The position numbers and the translations under genes are program-made. DNA of 64,000 bases from Sulfuricurvum sp. GTDB lineage: Bacteria > Campylobacterota > Campylobacteria > Campylobacterales > Sulfurimonadaceae. The stretch is from contig NZ_JAQTUH010000005.1 of assembly GCF_028710345.1 (NCBI RefSeq), positions 124,001-188,000 on the forward strand, in the 5' to 3' direction. Under the pieces are notes generated by a model, which had not been told where the DNA came from, did no database searches, and saw only the letters and a program-made list of their open reading frames with translations. Positions 8,130 to 17,657 of this stretch are shown here, in pieces (positions within the stretch are counted from its first letter, which is position 1; each line of letters begins with the position of its first letter).

Positions 8130-8804
8130 TTACGCACTAACACTGAGTAAAGATGTCGTTGATGCAGAGGTATTGTTACTACCGTAATAGGAAAGAATTT
8201 TTTGTAGCCAATCATTATTGATTTGATTGCTTGTTGTATCGGTTGAAGCAGTTGTTGAACTGTTCGATGTTGAATCTGTGTTTTTAGAATCACTAAAGAG
8301 TGCAGATAACTCATCCATACTGATAGTACCGTCTTGATTCGTGTCCAAAGAGGAGAAAATCTCACTCAAAGATGAACTGCTCGAACTATCAGAGGATGTT
8401 GAGGATGAGTCACTCGGTGGTGGAGGTGGAGGCATTCCTCCTGGTGGCGGCGGTGGCATTGCACCATCTTGACCTTGCGGCGGTTTCATATTTTTAAGTG
8501 CACTCAAAAACTCATCCGTACTTAAACTTCCATCACTGTTAGAATCCAACGTATTGAAGGTATCGGTTGCTGATGTACTATTAGAAGTAGATGAATTGGT
8601 AGAGGAGGTTGAATTGGAGGTCAGTGCTTGCGCAGCGGCACTGAATTCTGTTGCATCAACACTACCGTTTTTATCCGTATCTAAAGAACTCAACAGCTGT
8701 TGAGCCAAATCTTCAAAACTCGGTTTAGAGGCTTTTTGTGACGAAGATACCCCGGAAGAACTGTAAGACGAATATGCACTACTGTAGTTAGAACTAACTG
8801 TCAT
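8130..8804 (-). CDS. EF-hand calcium-binding, Ser/Pro-rich protein
   Basis: A 224-residue low-complexity protein with three EF-hand calcium loops: DTDKNGSVDATEF (about 41-53), DSNSDGSLSTDEF (about 88-100) and DTNQDGTISMDEL (about 153-165). They are separated by Ser/Thr/Asn-rich linkers and a glycine-proline stretch (PPPPPGGMPPPPPP near 117-130). There is no N-terminal signal peptide. Similar proteins occur in bacteria as calcium-modulated or secreted proteins. A type I secretion system is encoded at 38.8-43.2 kb, but no link is shown. It is downstream of nothing on its strand except the regulator gene, with 62 bases between. Confidence 0.8.
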   Translation of the reverse strand: MTVSSNYSSAYSSYSSSGVSSSQKASKPSFEDLAQQLLSSLDTDKNGSVDATEFSAAAQALTSNSTSSTNSSTSNSTSATDTFNTLDSNSDGSLSTDEFLSALKNMKPPQGQDGAMPPPPPGGMPPPPPPSDSSSTSSDSSSSSSLSEIFSSLDTNQDGTISMDELSALFSDSKNTDSTSNSSTTASTDTTSNQINNDWLQKILSYYGSNNTSASTTSLLSVSA

Positions 8805-8893
8805 GGTAGGCTCCTTGTCGGGTGTAGCAAGAAAAATATCTTACTCACCCAAAATAGTAAGCCCTTTAGAGTAACTAATGGGTAACATTATGG

Positions 8894-9406
8894 TTAACGA
8901 ATAACGTCATAATCGGCAGGAATAATTGCTTTAAAACGGGATGACTCGATAGGTTGATTTTGGATTGGATTAATAAATTTGATGCTCACTTGATTTTCAT
9001 AATTATCGCTATAGCTAATGGCACTGAGAAGATCTCCGTTAAAATCAATAAAATAAGTTTGTCCGTTAACTGTAGCGCTATAGCGTGAGGCATTTAATGG
9101 TTTGGCTTTTTTGATGATTTGTAAAAAATCGATCTCATCTCCAAGATTTTTGAGGGTAGCTTGCTCAAGTTTCGGTTCTAGTAATGTTAGACGAGAGCCG
9201 TTAATATAAACACTTTTTTGAATCGGTTTACTGTAAACCCAGAGGGCATTTTGGGGAGTTGCTGCCCATATTTCGCCGTGATAGAGTATTTTCTTTTTAG
9301 TATCATCAATGATTGTTTGAGAAAATGTGGCGTGAAAAGAGGTAATATCTTTGGGTGCTGCAAAAAGAGAGATGGTAGATAAAAAAGCTACGAGTAGAAG
9401 TCGCAT
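8894..9406 (-). CDS. lolA: Outer-membrane lipoprotein carrier LolA
   Basis: Periplasmic chaperone that carries lipoproteins from the inner-membrane Lol complex to the outer membrane. The 170-residue product has a signal peptide (MRLLLVAFLSTISLFA). Its body follows the LolA pattern: FHATFSQTIIDDTKKKILYHGEIW, then NALWVYSKPIQKSVYINGSRLTLLEP. I use the ATG at 9406 with AAGGAA upstream; the longer frame would start in front of the signal peptide. It is divergent from secA, and the LolC/E-type permease lies just beyond secA, so lipoprotein sorting and secretion genes are clustered. Confidence 0.85.
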   Translation of the reverse strand: MRLLLVAFLSTISLFAAPKDITSFHATFSQTIIDDTKKKILYHGEIWAATPQNALWVYSKPIQKSVYINGSRLTLLEPKLEQATLKNLGDEIDFLQIIKKAKPLNASRYSATVNGQTYFIDFNGDLLSAISYSDNYENQVSIKFINPIQNQPIESSRFKAIIPADYDVIR

Positions 9407-9518
9407 ATGGTTCCTTATTTTCAATATAGGTATTGTATCCAATCATCGTTAACCAAAACAATAGCTTTCCTATGGTAAAATCAGCGACTTTTTAAACATA
9501 ACAGTATGAAGGCTATCA

Positions 9519-12086
9519 ATGCTCCAATCGCTCGTCGGAAAAATATTCGGAACTCAAAACGATCGTGAAATTAAAAAATATCTTAAACGTGTAGCACTTA
9601 TCAATGCTCGTGAAGCCCATTTCTCCTCACTGAGTGACGAGGCTCTTCAAGAGGCATTTGAATCACTTAAAGCATCTGTCCGTTCTGGGGCAAAATCTCT
9701 TAACGATGTATTGGTCGATTCGTTTGCCATTACCCGTGAAGCGAGCAAACGTGTTTTAGGGATGCGCCATTTTGATGTACAACTTATCGGTGGTATGGTA
9801 CTGCATGAGGGGCGAATCTCTGAGATGAAAACAGGGGAGGGGAAAACTCTCGTCGCAACGTTAGCGGTTACCCTCAATGCAATGAGTGACAAAGGAGTTC
9901 ATGTCGTTACGGTTAATGATTATCTCGCATCACGTGATGGTGAGCAAATGTCGGCGCTTTATGCCTTTTTAGGATATTCAACCGGTGTTATTTTGGAGGG
10001 GGAATACAATCCAGCCAATAAACGGATTCAGTACGGATGCGATATTACCTACGGGACCAATAACGAATTTGGATTTGACTACCTCCGCGACAATATGAGT
10101 TACTCTAAAGAGAATATGGTACAACGAGGTCATTCGTTTGTTATCGTCGATGAAGTGGACTCGATTTTAATCGATGAAGCACGTACCCCTCTTATCATTT
10201 CAGGACCAACCAACCGTACATTAGAGAACTACACGCGCGCTGATGCTGTTGCCAAAGCGTTGATTAGAGATGAACATTTTACCGTGGATGAAAAAGATCG
10301 TCTCATTTTGATTACCGAGGAGGGGATTATCCGAGCTGAAGAGCTTTTTGGTGTAGGGAATATCTACAGTGTTGAAAACTCTTCGCTCTCACACCATCTC
10401 GATCAAGCGCTCAAAGCAAACTATATCTTTGAAGTGGATGTCGATTATGTACTCCGTGATAATCAAGTGGTCATCGTCGATGAGTTTACCGGACGTCTCT
10501 CCGAGGGGCGTCGCTATTCAGAAGGGTTGCACCAAGCGTTGGAAGCCAAAGAGGGTGTTATCATTAAAGAAGAGACCCAAACTCTTGCCGATATTACCTT
10601 CCAAAACTATTTTCGACTCTACGACAAAATCGCAGGTATGACAGGGACGGCACAAACCGAAGCGACTGAATTTGCCCAAATTTATAACCTCGATGTTGTC
10701 TCTATCCCGACAAATGTTATGGTTATCCGTCAAGATTTGAACGATTTGATTTATAAGACTGAAGCAGAAAAGTTTGCTGCTGTTATCGCCAAAGTAAAAG
10801 AACTTACCGCTAAAGGGCAACCGATTCTCATCGGAACCGCTTCTATCGAAAAATCGGAAAAATTGCATCAACTTATCAAGGCGGAAAGAATTCCCCATAC
10901 CGTTTTGAATGCAAAAAATCATACCCAAGAGTCCGAAATCATTAAAGGTGCAGGAGCCAAAGGTGCAGTTACTATCGCAACCAACATGGCAGGACGTGGG
11001 GTAGATATCAAAGTAAGTGATGAGATTAAAGATCTCGGTGGACTCTATATCATCGGAACGGAACGGCATGAAAACCGTCGTATCGATAATCAGCTTCGCG
11101 GGCGTTCAGGACGTCAAGGTGATCCGGGGATTAGTCAGTTTTATCTCTCTTTAGAAGATAACCTCTTGCGTATTTTTGGTTCGGATAAGATTAAAGCGAT
11201 TATGGAGCGTTTGGGTGTTGAGGATGGTGAATACATCGAATCGGCAATGGTCACCCGCGCTGTTGAAAAAGCGCAGAAAAAAGTGGAAAATATGCATTTC
11301 GAAGGGCGAAAGCATATCGTGGAATACGATGATGTTGCGAACGAACAACGTAAAATCGTTTATAAATTTCGTGGTGAGTTGCTCGACCCTGAATACGATA
11401 TATCCTCTAAAATTGATGCAATTCGTCACGAGTATGCAGCCCATATTATCAGTGAATGTGGTATTTATGAGGGGATGAATCATGAAGAGATGGATGTTGG
11501 ACTCCTTCAAAAACGTATTATAGAAGAGGTTAATATCGAGATTGATTTTGAATTTTCAAATGAGTTCTCTTACGAGCTTCTACTCAACCGTGTTAACGGT
11601 GCATTAAAAGAGAACTATGATGAGAAGATGTCTCCTCTTGATGCCCAAACACGTTCAGCAATTGAGCGTGAAATCTATCTCAAAACTCTTGATACCGCGT
11701 GGCGTGAACATTTATATCAAATGGATAGCATGAAAACCGGAATCCGTCTTCGTGCCTATAACCAAAAAGATCCTTTGGTTGAGTACAAAAAAGAGAGTTA
11801 TAACCTCTTTACCGAGCTTGTAGGTGCAATCAAGTTTGATACTACCAAAATGCTCCATATTATCCAATTTAGAATGGAAGATCCTGCCGAAGAGGCAGAA
11901 GCATTAGCACATCAAATGGAACTTCAAAAACGCCAAGAAGAGCTTCAAATGTCTCTTAGCGGTGCCCCTTCTGAGTTAGAGACTACAAAAGTTTCCCGTA
12001 ATGACGATTGCCCTTGCGGGAGCGGTTTAAAATATAAAAACTGCTGTGGTAAATCGGGACCTAAAAAAGGGGTTTTTGCTTCTTGA
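9519..12086 (+). CDS. secA: Preprotein translocase ATPase SecA
   Basis: Motor ATPase of the Sec translocon, pushing unfolded preproteins through SecYEG. The 855-residue length is normal. The Walker A (TGEGKT) is near residue 108, the [11 protein letters not shown] box near 215, the preprotein cross-linking domain follows, and the NBD2 motifs ([20 protein letters not shown]) are intact. The C-terminus carries the zinc-binding [13 protein letters not shown] motif (C831, C833, C842, C843) that contacts SecB and phospholipid. The lolC/E-like gene starts inside its stop codon (TTGA overlap). Confidence 0.97.
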   Translation: MLQSLVGKIFGTQNDREIKKYLKRVALINAREAHFSSLSDEALQEAFESLKASVRSGAKSLNDVLVDSFAITREASKRVLGMRHFDVQLIGGMVLHEGRISEMKTGEGKTLVATLAVTLNAMSDKGVHVVTVNDYLASRDGEQMSALYAFLGYSTGVILEGEYNPANKRIQYGCDITYGTNNEFGFDYLRDNMSYSKENMVQRGHSFVIVDEVDSILIDEARTPLIISGPTNRTLENYTRADAVAKALIRDEHFTVDEKDRLILITEEGIIRAEELFGVGNIYSVENSSLSHHLDQALKANYIFEVDVDYVLRDNQVVIVDEFTGRLSEGRRYSEGLHQALEAKEGVIIKEETQTLADITFQNYFRLYDKIAGMTGTAQTEATEFAQIYNLDVVSIPTNVMVIRQDLNDLIYKTEAEKFAAVIAKVKELTAKGQPILIGTASIEKSEKLHQLIKAERIPHTVLNAKNHTQESEIIKGAGAKGAVTIATNMAGRGVDIKVSDEIKDLGGLYIIGTERHENRRIDNQLRGRSGRQGDPGISQFYLSLEDNLLRIFGSDKIKAIMERLGVEDGEYIESAMVTRAVEKAQKKVENMHFEGRKHIVEYDDVANEQRKIVYKFRGELLDPEYDISSKIDAIRHEYAAHIISECGIYEGMNHEEMDVGLLQKRIIEEVNIEIDFEFSNEFSYELLLNRVNGALKENYDEKMSPLDAQTRSAIEREIYLKTLDTAWREHLYQMDSMKTGIRLRAYNQKDPLVEYKKESYNLFTELVGAIKFDTTKMLHIIQFRMEDPAEEAEALAHQMELQKRQEELQMSLSGAPSELETTKVSRNDDCPCGSGLKYKNCCGKSGPKKGVFAS

Positions 12087-13279
12087 ATATCGTAAGTTAC
12101 CTCGTTAAACGTTTTTTGCGCTTTGACAAAGAACAACCCTTTATTTTCCTCTCTGCACTCCTTGCATTCTCCGGAATCGCACTTGGAGTAATGGTTCTTA
12201 TCATCGCAATGGCGTTAATGAACGGTTTTGACAACGAGTTCAAGAAAAAACTCACCGTCATGAACTATCCCCTCACCATCCAACCCAAATTTTTCGGCTC
12301 TGTCGATAAGACATTAGTTGAATCACTCGAAAAACAATTCCCCAATCTCGCATTTAGCCCCTATATTAATTCCTCTGTATTGAGCCGTCATGAGTCGATG
12401 ATGGAGGGAGGATATATTTTTGGAGTTGATTTTGCTCGGGAAGCGAAAGTAAATTCTATTGTTGCACGTGGGCTTAAAAAGCACGTTCCTCAAGGGTTTG
12501 AAGTGATGGTCGGTAAAATGCTTATCGAAGAGTATGCGCTTGCGCAGGATGAAAAATTGACCTATATTTTTACTCAAATGGAACCGGGTGGACTAGCAGT
12601 TACCCCTAAAATCAAACGGTTTCGTGCGGTTAGTATGTTTGATTCAGGTCTCAGTGCTTATGATAAAGGGTTTACCTATACTTCCCTCGACTCGTTACAA
12701 CGAATACTCAATATCCCGCCAAACCTATATGACGGTATGCATATCTATTCCCCTAATCCCGAAGAGGATATCCACAAAGTTGCCGCCGTTTTACCCGATA
12801 GTGTCTCTATACGGGGATGGTGGGAGGATAACGGAAATTTCTTCGCCGCACTCAAAATGGAGAAAATGTCCCTCTTTATCGTCTTGATGCTTATCATCCT
12901 CATTGCCGCAATCAATATCATCTCATCGCTTTTGATGACCGTTATGAACCGCCGAAGCGAAATCGCCCTCCTTATTTCTTTGGGTGCTTCGAAACAAGAG
13001 GTTAAAAAAATCTTTTTGATTCTCGGAATCGTGATTGGAATTTTAGGGATTGCTACTGGGGCACTTTTAGGCTTTATAGGGATATGGATATTAGGAACTT
13101 TTGATATTATCTCTCTTCCTGCCGATGTCTATCCCACTTCAACACTTCCGCTTGATTTAAAGGTAAGCGATTTTTTCTCTATTATTAGCGGTGCTTTCGT
13201 TATTGTATTGCTCTCTGCATGGTATCCAGCTAAAAAAGCTTCTGAAGTGGACGTTTTAACCGTTTTACGGAATGAGTAG
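12083..13279 (+). CDS. LolC/LolE-type lipoprotein-releasing ABC permease
   Basis: Membrane subunit of the ABC complex that extracts lipoproteins for hand-over to LolA. The 398-residue protein has one N-terminal helix (about 23-48, [21 protein letters not shown]), a large periplasmic domain, and three C-terminal helices forming an FtsX-like domain (about 270-395) ending in [20 protein letters not shown], as in LolC/LolE. The start is a TTG overlapping the secA stop by four bases, so it is translationally coupled to secA. Only one permease gene is present here; I cannot tell whether it serves alone. Confidence 0.85.
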   Translation: MNIVSYLVKRFLRFDKEQPFIFLSALLAFSGIALGVMVLIIAMALMNGFDNEFKKKLTVMNYPLTIQPKFFGSVDKTLVESLEKQFPNLAFSPYINSSVLSRHESMMEGGYIFGVDFAREAKVNSIVARGLKKHVPQGFEVMVGKMLIEEYALAQDEKLTYIFTQMEPGGLAVTPKIKRFRAVSMFDSGLSAYDKGFTYTSLDSLQRILNIPPNLYDGMHIYSPNPEEDIHKVAAVLPDSVSIRGWWEDNGNFFAALKMEKMSLFIVLMLIILIAAINIISSLLMTVMNRRSEIALLISLGASKQEVKKIFLILGIVIGILGIATGALLGFIGIWILGTFDIISLPADVYPTSTLPLDLKVSDFFSIISGAFVIVLLSAWYPAKKASEVDVLTVLRNE

Positions 13280-13298
13280 AATTGTCACCCTCTCCGTC

Positions 13299-13320
13299 AT
13301 TCCGTGCCACGACACGGAAT
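13299..13320. repeat. REP-like hairpin after lolC/E
   Basis: ATTCCGTG (13299-13306) and CACGGAAT (13313-13320) pair around a 6-base loop, in a GTCATTCC...GGAATC context like the elements near 4 kb. No U-tract follows, so it is more like an interspersed repeat than an intrinsic terminator. Confidence 0.5.
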
Positions 13321-13501
13321 CTATCCCCCCACTTTTATCCCTACTAAAGCCAAAAATAACTATTATAATTTAACAAATAAAAATAGATGGTAATTTTGAA
13401 AAATATCTCCCGTTATTCCCAATATGATTAGGAATCCAGTTATACAAAATAGTAAAAAATCTAAAAGAAAAGTAGCTTAAATGGAGCAAATAACCATAGG
13501 G

Positions 13502-13618
13502 ATGAATACCCGCGAAGCAAGTTTTGATTGTGGGAAAACAACCAGCAAAGTTGTGAAGATTAGTTATAGGAATCACCCCTATATTCTATATCTTGACCCC
13601 TATATCTATATCTCTTAG
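13502..13618 (+). pseudogene. Possible LprI-like N-terminal fragment
   Basis: A 38-residue reading frame beginning MNTREASFDCGKTTSKV. The ASFDC-x-K-x-x-SKV pattern resembles the start of the LprI/DUF1311 domain (usually SFDC-K-x-x-x-xVEKLIC), but the second Cys and the rest of the domain are missing and the frame degenerates. It lies in an otherwise gene-free stretch (13280-13790) that also holds the broken 3' end of a duplicated gene. Low confidence. Confidence 0.25.
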
Positions 13619-13696
13619 GTATGCATTCGCAACAAGGACGTTGGAAACGAGGAAAAAAACAGCAGTAGATCATGTAAATGATTTTTTTGATGGATT

Positions 13697-13775
13697 TATT
13701 GATATTGACAATAAAAAGTTTGTCGAAATCGATACCAAAAATGTCAAATGCGAGCTTAACGAAGACAGCGATTAA
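13697..13775 (+). pseudogene. Truncated paralogue (3' end only) of the next gene
   Basis: The last ~26 codons (IDIDNKKFVEIDTKNVKCEL...) and the following ribosome site and start-codon area are almost identical to the end of the gene at 13790-14350 (IDIDNKKFIEIDTKNVKCEL). DNA repeats cover about 13697-13795 and 14272-14371. The upstream part of this copy has no relation to the intact gene, so it is the surviving 3' end of a tandemly repeated gene family. Confidence 0.65.
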
Positions 13776-13789
13776 AAAAGGAGAAAACA

Positions 13790-14350
13790 ATGGATAAAAC
13801 AGTAATGGCAAGCATATTATTATTTATGTCTCTTGCTGCCTATGGCAACGAGGCAGAAAAATATCATGGGATGGTTTTTTCAGACTGGGAATCACCAACT
13901 GAATATAAATATCTTGGTGGAGGATGTATTGGCAGAGAGATGGGTTTGTCTGAGGCTAATAATTGTGCATTTAGTATATCAGATGCGGAAATAACTACTA
14001 GGGCAACTAAAAAAATTAAGGTATTGTTTCTACAAAGCAATACTGGTGAAAAGAAGACAGTAACTTCCCCTTTTAACGGGAAATTGACCGATTCCCCTAT
14101 TTGGAAAATCGAAGACAGTATTGAGCTGTCTCCAAAAGAAGAGCATCTTGATACCGAACTATGCGTTTCATCCGAATATCCGAATACAAAAATAGTCTGT
14201 TCAGGCAAATGGAACTGGCGTAAAAAGCCATCGGGATGGGGCTATATGAAACCCATCAAAAAAGCATGGCGTATTGATATTGACAATAAAAAGTTTATCG
14301 AAATCGATACTAAAAATGTCAAATGTGAACTTAACGAAGATCGAAATTAA
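13790..14350 (+). CDS. Secreted hypothetical protein of a tandem repeat family
   Basis: A 186-residue protein with a clear signal peptide (about residues 1-19, MDKTVMASILLFMSLAAYG), so probably periplasmic. The mature part has four Cys and mixed beta-type sequence (CIGREMGLSEANNC, DTELCVSSEYPNTKIVC, GKWNWRKKPSGWGYM). I do not recognise the family. Its 3' end and following start region are duplicated both before it (truncated copy at 13697) and after it, where a 16-codon frame starting MNKNC at 14366 is all that remains of the next copy. It has the ribosome site AAAAAAGGAGAAAACA. Confidence 0.6.
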   Translation: MDKTVMASILLFMSLAAYGNEAEKYHGMVFSDWESPTEYKYLGGGCIGREMGLSEANNCAFSISDAEITTRATKKIKVLFLQSNTGEKKTVTSPFNGKLTDSPIWKIEDSIELSPKEEHLDTELCVSSEYPNTKIVCSGKWNWRKKPSGWGYMKPIKKAWRIDIDNKKFIEIDTKNVKCELNEDRN

Positions 14351-14460
14351 AAAGAGGAGAATACAATGAATAAAAACTGTCAAGAAAGTGTCAAGAGACT
14401 CCTCATGACAAATTGACACCTTTCTCCTAATATTTGAACATCAAATATAGGAGGCAGGTT

Positions 14461-14868
14461 ATGAAATACCTCGCATTTGCATTTCTCTTCTCTACGTCGC
14501 TGATGGCGGCATCACCCGAAGTGGTTCAGTATATGAATGAACTTTCCAAAACGGCGAAAGTCGAAAATAGCTCTTTTAACGGATTTGATGCTGCTAGAGG
14601 TAAAGATATTTTTACTTCGACCCATACGGGTAAACAAGGCAAGCCGATGGCATGTACCAGTTGTCATACTACTAATCTTACCAATTCAGGAAAAAATGCC
14701 TTGACTGGCAAGGTGATCGATCCACTCTCTCCGCGTACCAATCCACAGCGTCTTACCAGTACCAAAGATGTTACCAAATGGTTGAAACGTAATTTTATGG
14801 ATGTTTATGCCCGTGAAGGCACTGCACAAGAAAAAGGTGATGTCCTCACCTATATCATGAAAAACTAA
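14461..14868 (+). CDS. SHP-type monohaem cytochrome c (DUF1924)
   Basis: A 135-residue periplasmic c-type cytochrome with a signal peptide (about 1-17) and one haem motif, CTSCH. The downstream sequence DPLSPRTNPQRLTSTKDVTKWLKRNFMDVYAREGTAQEKGDVLTYI matches the DUF1924/SHP (sphaeroides haem protein) family, a high-spin cytochrome that can bind oxygen and other small ligands through a labile Asn ligand. The start at 14461 has a strong AGGAGG. It heads an operon with a dihaem DHC-type cytochrome and a cytochrome b561, the known shp-dhc-cytb arrangement, so electrons probably flow quinol to b561 to DHC to SHP. Confidence 0.85.
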   Translation: MKYLAFAFLFSTSLMAASPEVVQYMNELSKTAKVENSSFNGFDAARGKDIFTSTHTGKQGKPMACTSCHTTNLTNSGKNALTGKVIDPLSPRTNPQRLTSTKDVTKWLKRNFMDVYAREGTAQEKGDVLTYIMKN

Positions 14869-14883
14869 TCTAAAGGAAAAACA

Positions 14884-15423
14884 ATGAAAACGCTATTAAA
14901 CCTCTCACTAGCTGCAATGATTTTAACAGGTGGAGCATTTTTGTATGCTGACGATGAACGTGAAGAGCATGAGCATCATCGCTCTAGTATGGTTGCACAG
15001 CCGGTAACGCCACAGGAAAAATCAACGGTTGCGTTGTACACCAAAGAGTGTGGAGCATGTCACATGGCGTATCAACCACAATTTTTACCGAAACGCTCGT
15101 GGGAAAAAACTATGAAGATGTTGGATAACCATTTCGGCAGTGATGCTACACTTGATCCACAGGATCACAAAACCATCCAAAATTATTTAGTTTCACATGC
15201 CTCAAAAAATGATCAAATGAGCGATATAAAAGGCAATATTGCCCTCCGTATCTCAGAAACTCCCTATTTTATTCGTGAACATCGTGAAGTATCTAAAAAA
15301 ATGGTAACACAACCTGCAGTAAAAAGTTTCGCGAACTGTAATGCATGTCATACCCAAGCGACAAACGGCAGCTATCGTGAACGTGAAGTTCGTATTCCAA
15401 ATTATGCACACTGGGAAGAATAA
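14884..15423 (+). CDS. DHC-type dihaem cytochrome c
   Basis: A 179-residue periplasmic dihaem cytochrome. It has a signal peptide (about 1-21) and two haem sites, CGACH (about residue 58) and CNACH (about residue 155). Between them is the SWEKTMKMLDNHFGSDATLD segment typical of the DHC family. DHC proteins pass electrons between membrane cytochrome b561 and SHP. It follows the SHP gene by 15 bases with AAAGGAAAAACA as ribosome site, and is homologous to the C-terminal half of the b561 fusion encoded next. Confidence 0.85.
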   Translation: MKTLLNLSLAAMILTGGAFLYADDEREEHEHHRSSMVAQPVTPQEKSTVALYTKECGACHMAYQPQFLPKRSWEKTMKMLDNHFGSDATLDPQDHKTIQNYLVSHASKNDQMSDIKGNIALRISETPYFIREHREVSKKMVTQPAVKSFANCNACHTQATNGSYREREVRIPNYAHWEE

Positions 15424-15434
15424 TTCTGTCTTAT

Positions 15435-15497
15435 CTAGTGCCATAGCGGCAAGCATAGCTGAAGGGATTATTTCCTTTGGCGTTCTAAAATCGTAGG
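15435..15497. other. Structured intergenic segment resembling one at 47.25 kb
   Basis: Between the DHC and b561 genes lies an 82-base gap containing CTAGTGCCATAGCGGCAAGC, AAGGGATTATTTCCTT and a CCTTTGGCGTTCTAAA-like end. The order of blocks (CTAGTGCC, TAGC, AAGC, CCTTTG, CTAAA) recurs in the intergenic region near 47256-47300. It may be a short interspersed repeat or an attenuator; not resolved. Confidence 0.3.
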
Positions 15498-15505
15498 AGA
15501 TTATT

Positions 15506-16609
15506 ATGAAACGGGTATATGTCTGGACACTTCCAACACGGTTATTTCACTGGCTGTTTGTATCGCTGATAGTGGGGAGTTGGATTGCTTCAGAGGAAAA
15601 TAGATGGCTCTCGCCACACGTGGCGATGGGGTATGCAGTCGGCGTATTGGTAGTATTTCGTATCGTTTGGGGGATTATGGGTCCTCAGTATTCCCGTTTC
15701 GGTGATTTTAATCTTCGAGTAGGTCCATTAAAAGAGTATCTTTTAAGCATCTTACATCCGACACGACATTACATCGGACACAATCCGGCAGCAAGTTTTG
15801 TGATGGTTGCTATGTTGATAACGGTTGTTCTTGTGGTACTGAGTGGAATGCTCACCTATGGAATTCAAGAAAATCGCGGTCTATTAGCATTTTTACATGA
15901 TGATTATTTTCACAACATGAAAGTATTTAAAGAGGTACACGAATTTTTCGTCAATCTCTTATTAGTTTTAATCGCCTCGCATGTTGGTGGCGTGTTGGTC
16001 GATAGATTTTTGCACAAAGCAGACGGTACGCTCACTTCTATTATCGATGGACATAAAAATATGGAAGGAGAAGATGCCGTTTTGTCATTGTTACAAAAAA
16101 TAATAGCGACATTGGGTATTGGCGGAGCAATAGCACTGCTTATTTATGCCCTGAGTGTACAAAATAACCCAATAACTGTAGGATATAACAAAAAGATAGA
16201 TTACGCCAATGAGAACCCTGTTTTTGTCAAAGAGTGTGGGTCATGCCATACTTTGTATCCCCCGGCGCTTCTTCCTAAAGAGTCTTGGAAAAAACTCATG
16301 GGAGATTTGCCGAACCATTTCGGCGATGATGCGTCATTAGAGCCGAGTGATCATCAAACAATCTTAGCGTATCTTTTGGAACATTCAGCAGAAACATCAA
16401 CTCAGGAGATGTCCGTTAAAATGATGAAGTCACTTGATAAACCTGATATCATAGCTATTACACAAACACCGTTTTGGAAACGGACACACAGAGAGATACC
16501 AGAGGATATTTTCAAGAGCGATAAAGTAAAAAGCCGTGCGAATTGTAAAGCCTGCCATAGTGATGTAGAGCAGGGTACAATCGAAGATAACGCGATAAAA
16601 GCACTCTAA
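15506..16609 (+). CDS. Cytochrome b561 fused to a DHC-like dihaem domain
   Basis: A 367-residue membrane cytochrome. Residues 1-180 are a four-helix cytochrome b561 domain with candidate haem b His in RLFHWLF, SPHVAMGY and the VHEFFVN/ASHV helices. A fifth hydrophobic segment (about 199-217) leads into a periplasmic DHC-like domain (about 230-367) with haem sites C244-H248 and C347-H351. That domain is collinear with the separate dihaem protein encoded just upstream. The protein should oxidise quinol and pass electrons to its own c haems and then to DHC/SHP. The fusion plus the free DHC copy is notable. Confidence 0.85.
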   Translation: MKRVYVWTLPTRLFHWLFVSLIVGSWIASEENRWLSPHVAMGYAVGVLVVFRIVWGIMGPQYSRFGDFNLRVGPLKEYLLSILHPTRHYIGHNPAASFVMVAMLITVVLVVLSGMLTYGIQENRGLLAFLHDDYFHNMKVFKEVHEFFVNLLLVLIASHVGGVLVDRFLHKADGTLTSIIDGHKNMEGEDAVLSLLQKIIATLGIGGAIALLIYALSVQNNPITVGYNKKIDYANENPVFVKECGSCHTLYPPALLPKESWKKLMGDLPNHFGDDASLEPSDHQTILAYLLEHSAETSTQEMSVKMMKSLDKPDIIAITQTPFWKRTHREIPEDIFKSDKVKSRANCKACHSDVEQGTIEDNAIKAL

Positions 16610-16618
16610 AGAGAGGTT

Positions 16619-16993
16619 ATGATGAAATGGATTATTGTTTTAGTGATGGTGATTTCACTCTCTGCCTTTGGCGATGACGACCACCATTTTCCGATGGATT
16701 TACACGATTTAGGATTGACAAAGCAGCAGCACCATACCGTCGAAGAGGCAATGAAAGAGTATCAATACTCAAATCGTCGTTACCATCAACAAAAAGAGAA
16801 AACTCAAGAAGAGCTTAATGCTCTCTTTTTAAGTCCCTCATTTGATGCAGAAGCTTTTCGAACCAAAAATTTAGAGATGGAGAAAGCTTCGATAAATATC
16901 CGTATCCGATTGTTTGAACGGCTTCACGCTATTTTTACACCTGAGCAAAAACGGCGTTTTACTAATCATTTAGAGGAGTGGGACAGTGAGTAA
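16619..16993 (+). CDS. Spy/CpxP/ZraP-like periplasmic protein
   Basis: A 124-residue protein with a signal peptide (about 1-18) followed by a His/Asp-rich stretch (GDDDHHFPMDLHDLG) and a long helical region (SNRRYHQQKEKTQEELNALF, RIRLFERLHAIFTPEQKRRF). The LTKQQHH and LTPEQ-like helices are the hallmark of the Spy/CpxP/ZraP group, periplasmic chaperone or metal-stress accessory proteins that often tune an adjacent two-component system. It overlaps the following response-regulator gene by 8 bases, and a ZIP transporter ends the operon, so metal or redox stress sensing is a reasonable inference. Confidence 0.7.
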   Translation: MMKWIIVLVMVISLSAFGDDDHHFPMDLHDLGLTKQQHHTVEEAMKEYQYSNRRYHQQKEKTQEELNALFLSPSFDAEAFRTKNLEMEKASINIRIRLFERLHAIFTPEQKRRFTNHLEEWDSE

Positions 16994-17657
16994 AAAAGTA
17001 CTTTTGATCGAAGATGATCTTCCTCTTCAAGAGTTGATTAGCTCATTTTTAAAATCGTATGGTTTTGAAACACACGGATATGATGATCCAAAAAAAGCAC
17101 TTGAGTGCTTATTGGAAAAAAAAGAATCATTTGACATCGTTGTTTTAGATCTTATGCTCCCCGGAATGGATGGATTTGATGTTGCCAAGTTGATTAAAAA
17201 CCACCTCGACATCCCAATCATCATCTCCTCCGCACGAACCGATATCGGTAATAAAATCTACGGCTACGATTTGGGTGCCGATGATTATCTTGATAAGCCG
17301 TATGAACCACGTGAACTTGTTCTTCGGATAGAGGCTGTATTGCGTCGTTATGGACGCAAAGATGGGCTGGTTGTATCCGATTTTACGATAGATGAATCGG
17401 CTAAATCGGTCATGATAGAGGGATACCCGATTGAATTAACACGAGTAGAGTTCGATATATTTTTACTTTTGGTAAAAAATCGAGGTAAAAATCTTTCACG
17501 CGATCAGATTATAGGCTCATTGGGACTCTCCGATGAGACCAAACACCGTACCATCGATACCCATATCAGCAACATACGCCTCAAAATCGGTGATGATGCC
17601 AAAGAATCCCGCTACATCAAATCGGTGTGGGGAATCGGTTATAAGTTTACGGGATAA
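16986..17657 (+). CDS. OmpR-family response regulator
   Basis: A 223-residue two-component regulator. Receiver domain residues: the LIEDD acidic pair, the Asp in LDLMLPGMDG, and the Lys in LDKPYEPRE. The C-terminal winged-helix domain ends YIKSVWGIGYKF. The start is a GTG inside the end of the Spy-like gene, with GAGGAG upstream, which indicates translational coupling. The partner kinase follows immediately. It is similar in design to the regulator at 7399-8067, so the two systems are likely paralogues of the ArsRS type. Confidence 0.88.
   Translation: MSKKVLLIEDDLPLQELISSFLKSYGFETHGYDDPKKALECLLEKKESFDIVVLDLMLPGMDGFDVAKLIKNHLDIPIIISSARTDIGNKIYGYDLGADDYLDKPYEPRELVLRIEAVLRRYGRKDGLVVSDFTIDESAKSVMIEGYPIELTRVEFDIFLLLVKNRGKNLSRDQIIGSLGLSDETKHRTIDTHISNIRLKIGDDAKESRYIKSVWGIGYKFTG

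Noticed and set aside
13593-13775. 60-residue plus-strand reading frame
   Set aside because: Only the last part has meaning (a truncated copy of the next gene); the first part is non-homologous filler and there is no ribosome site.
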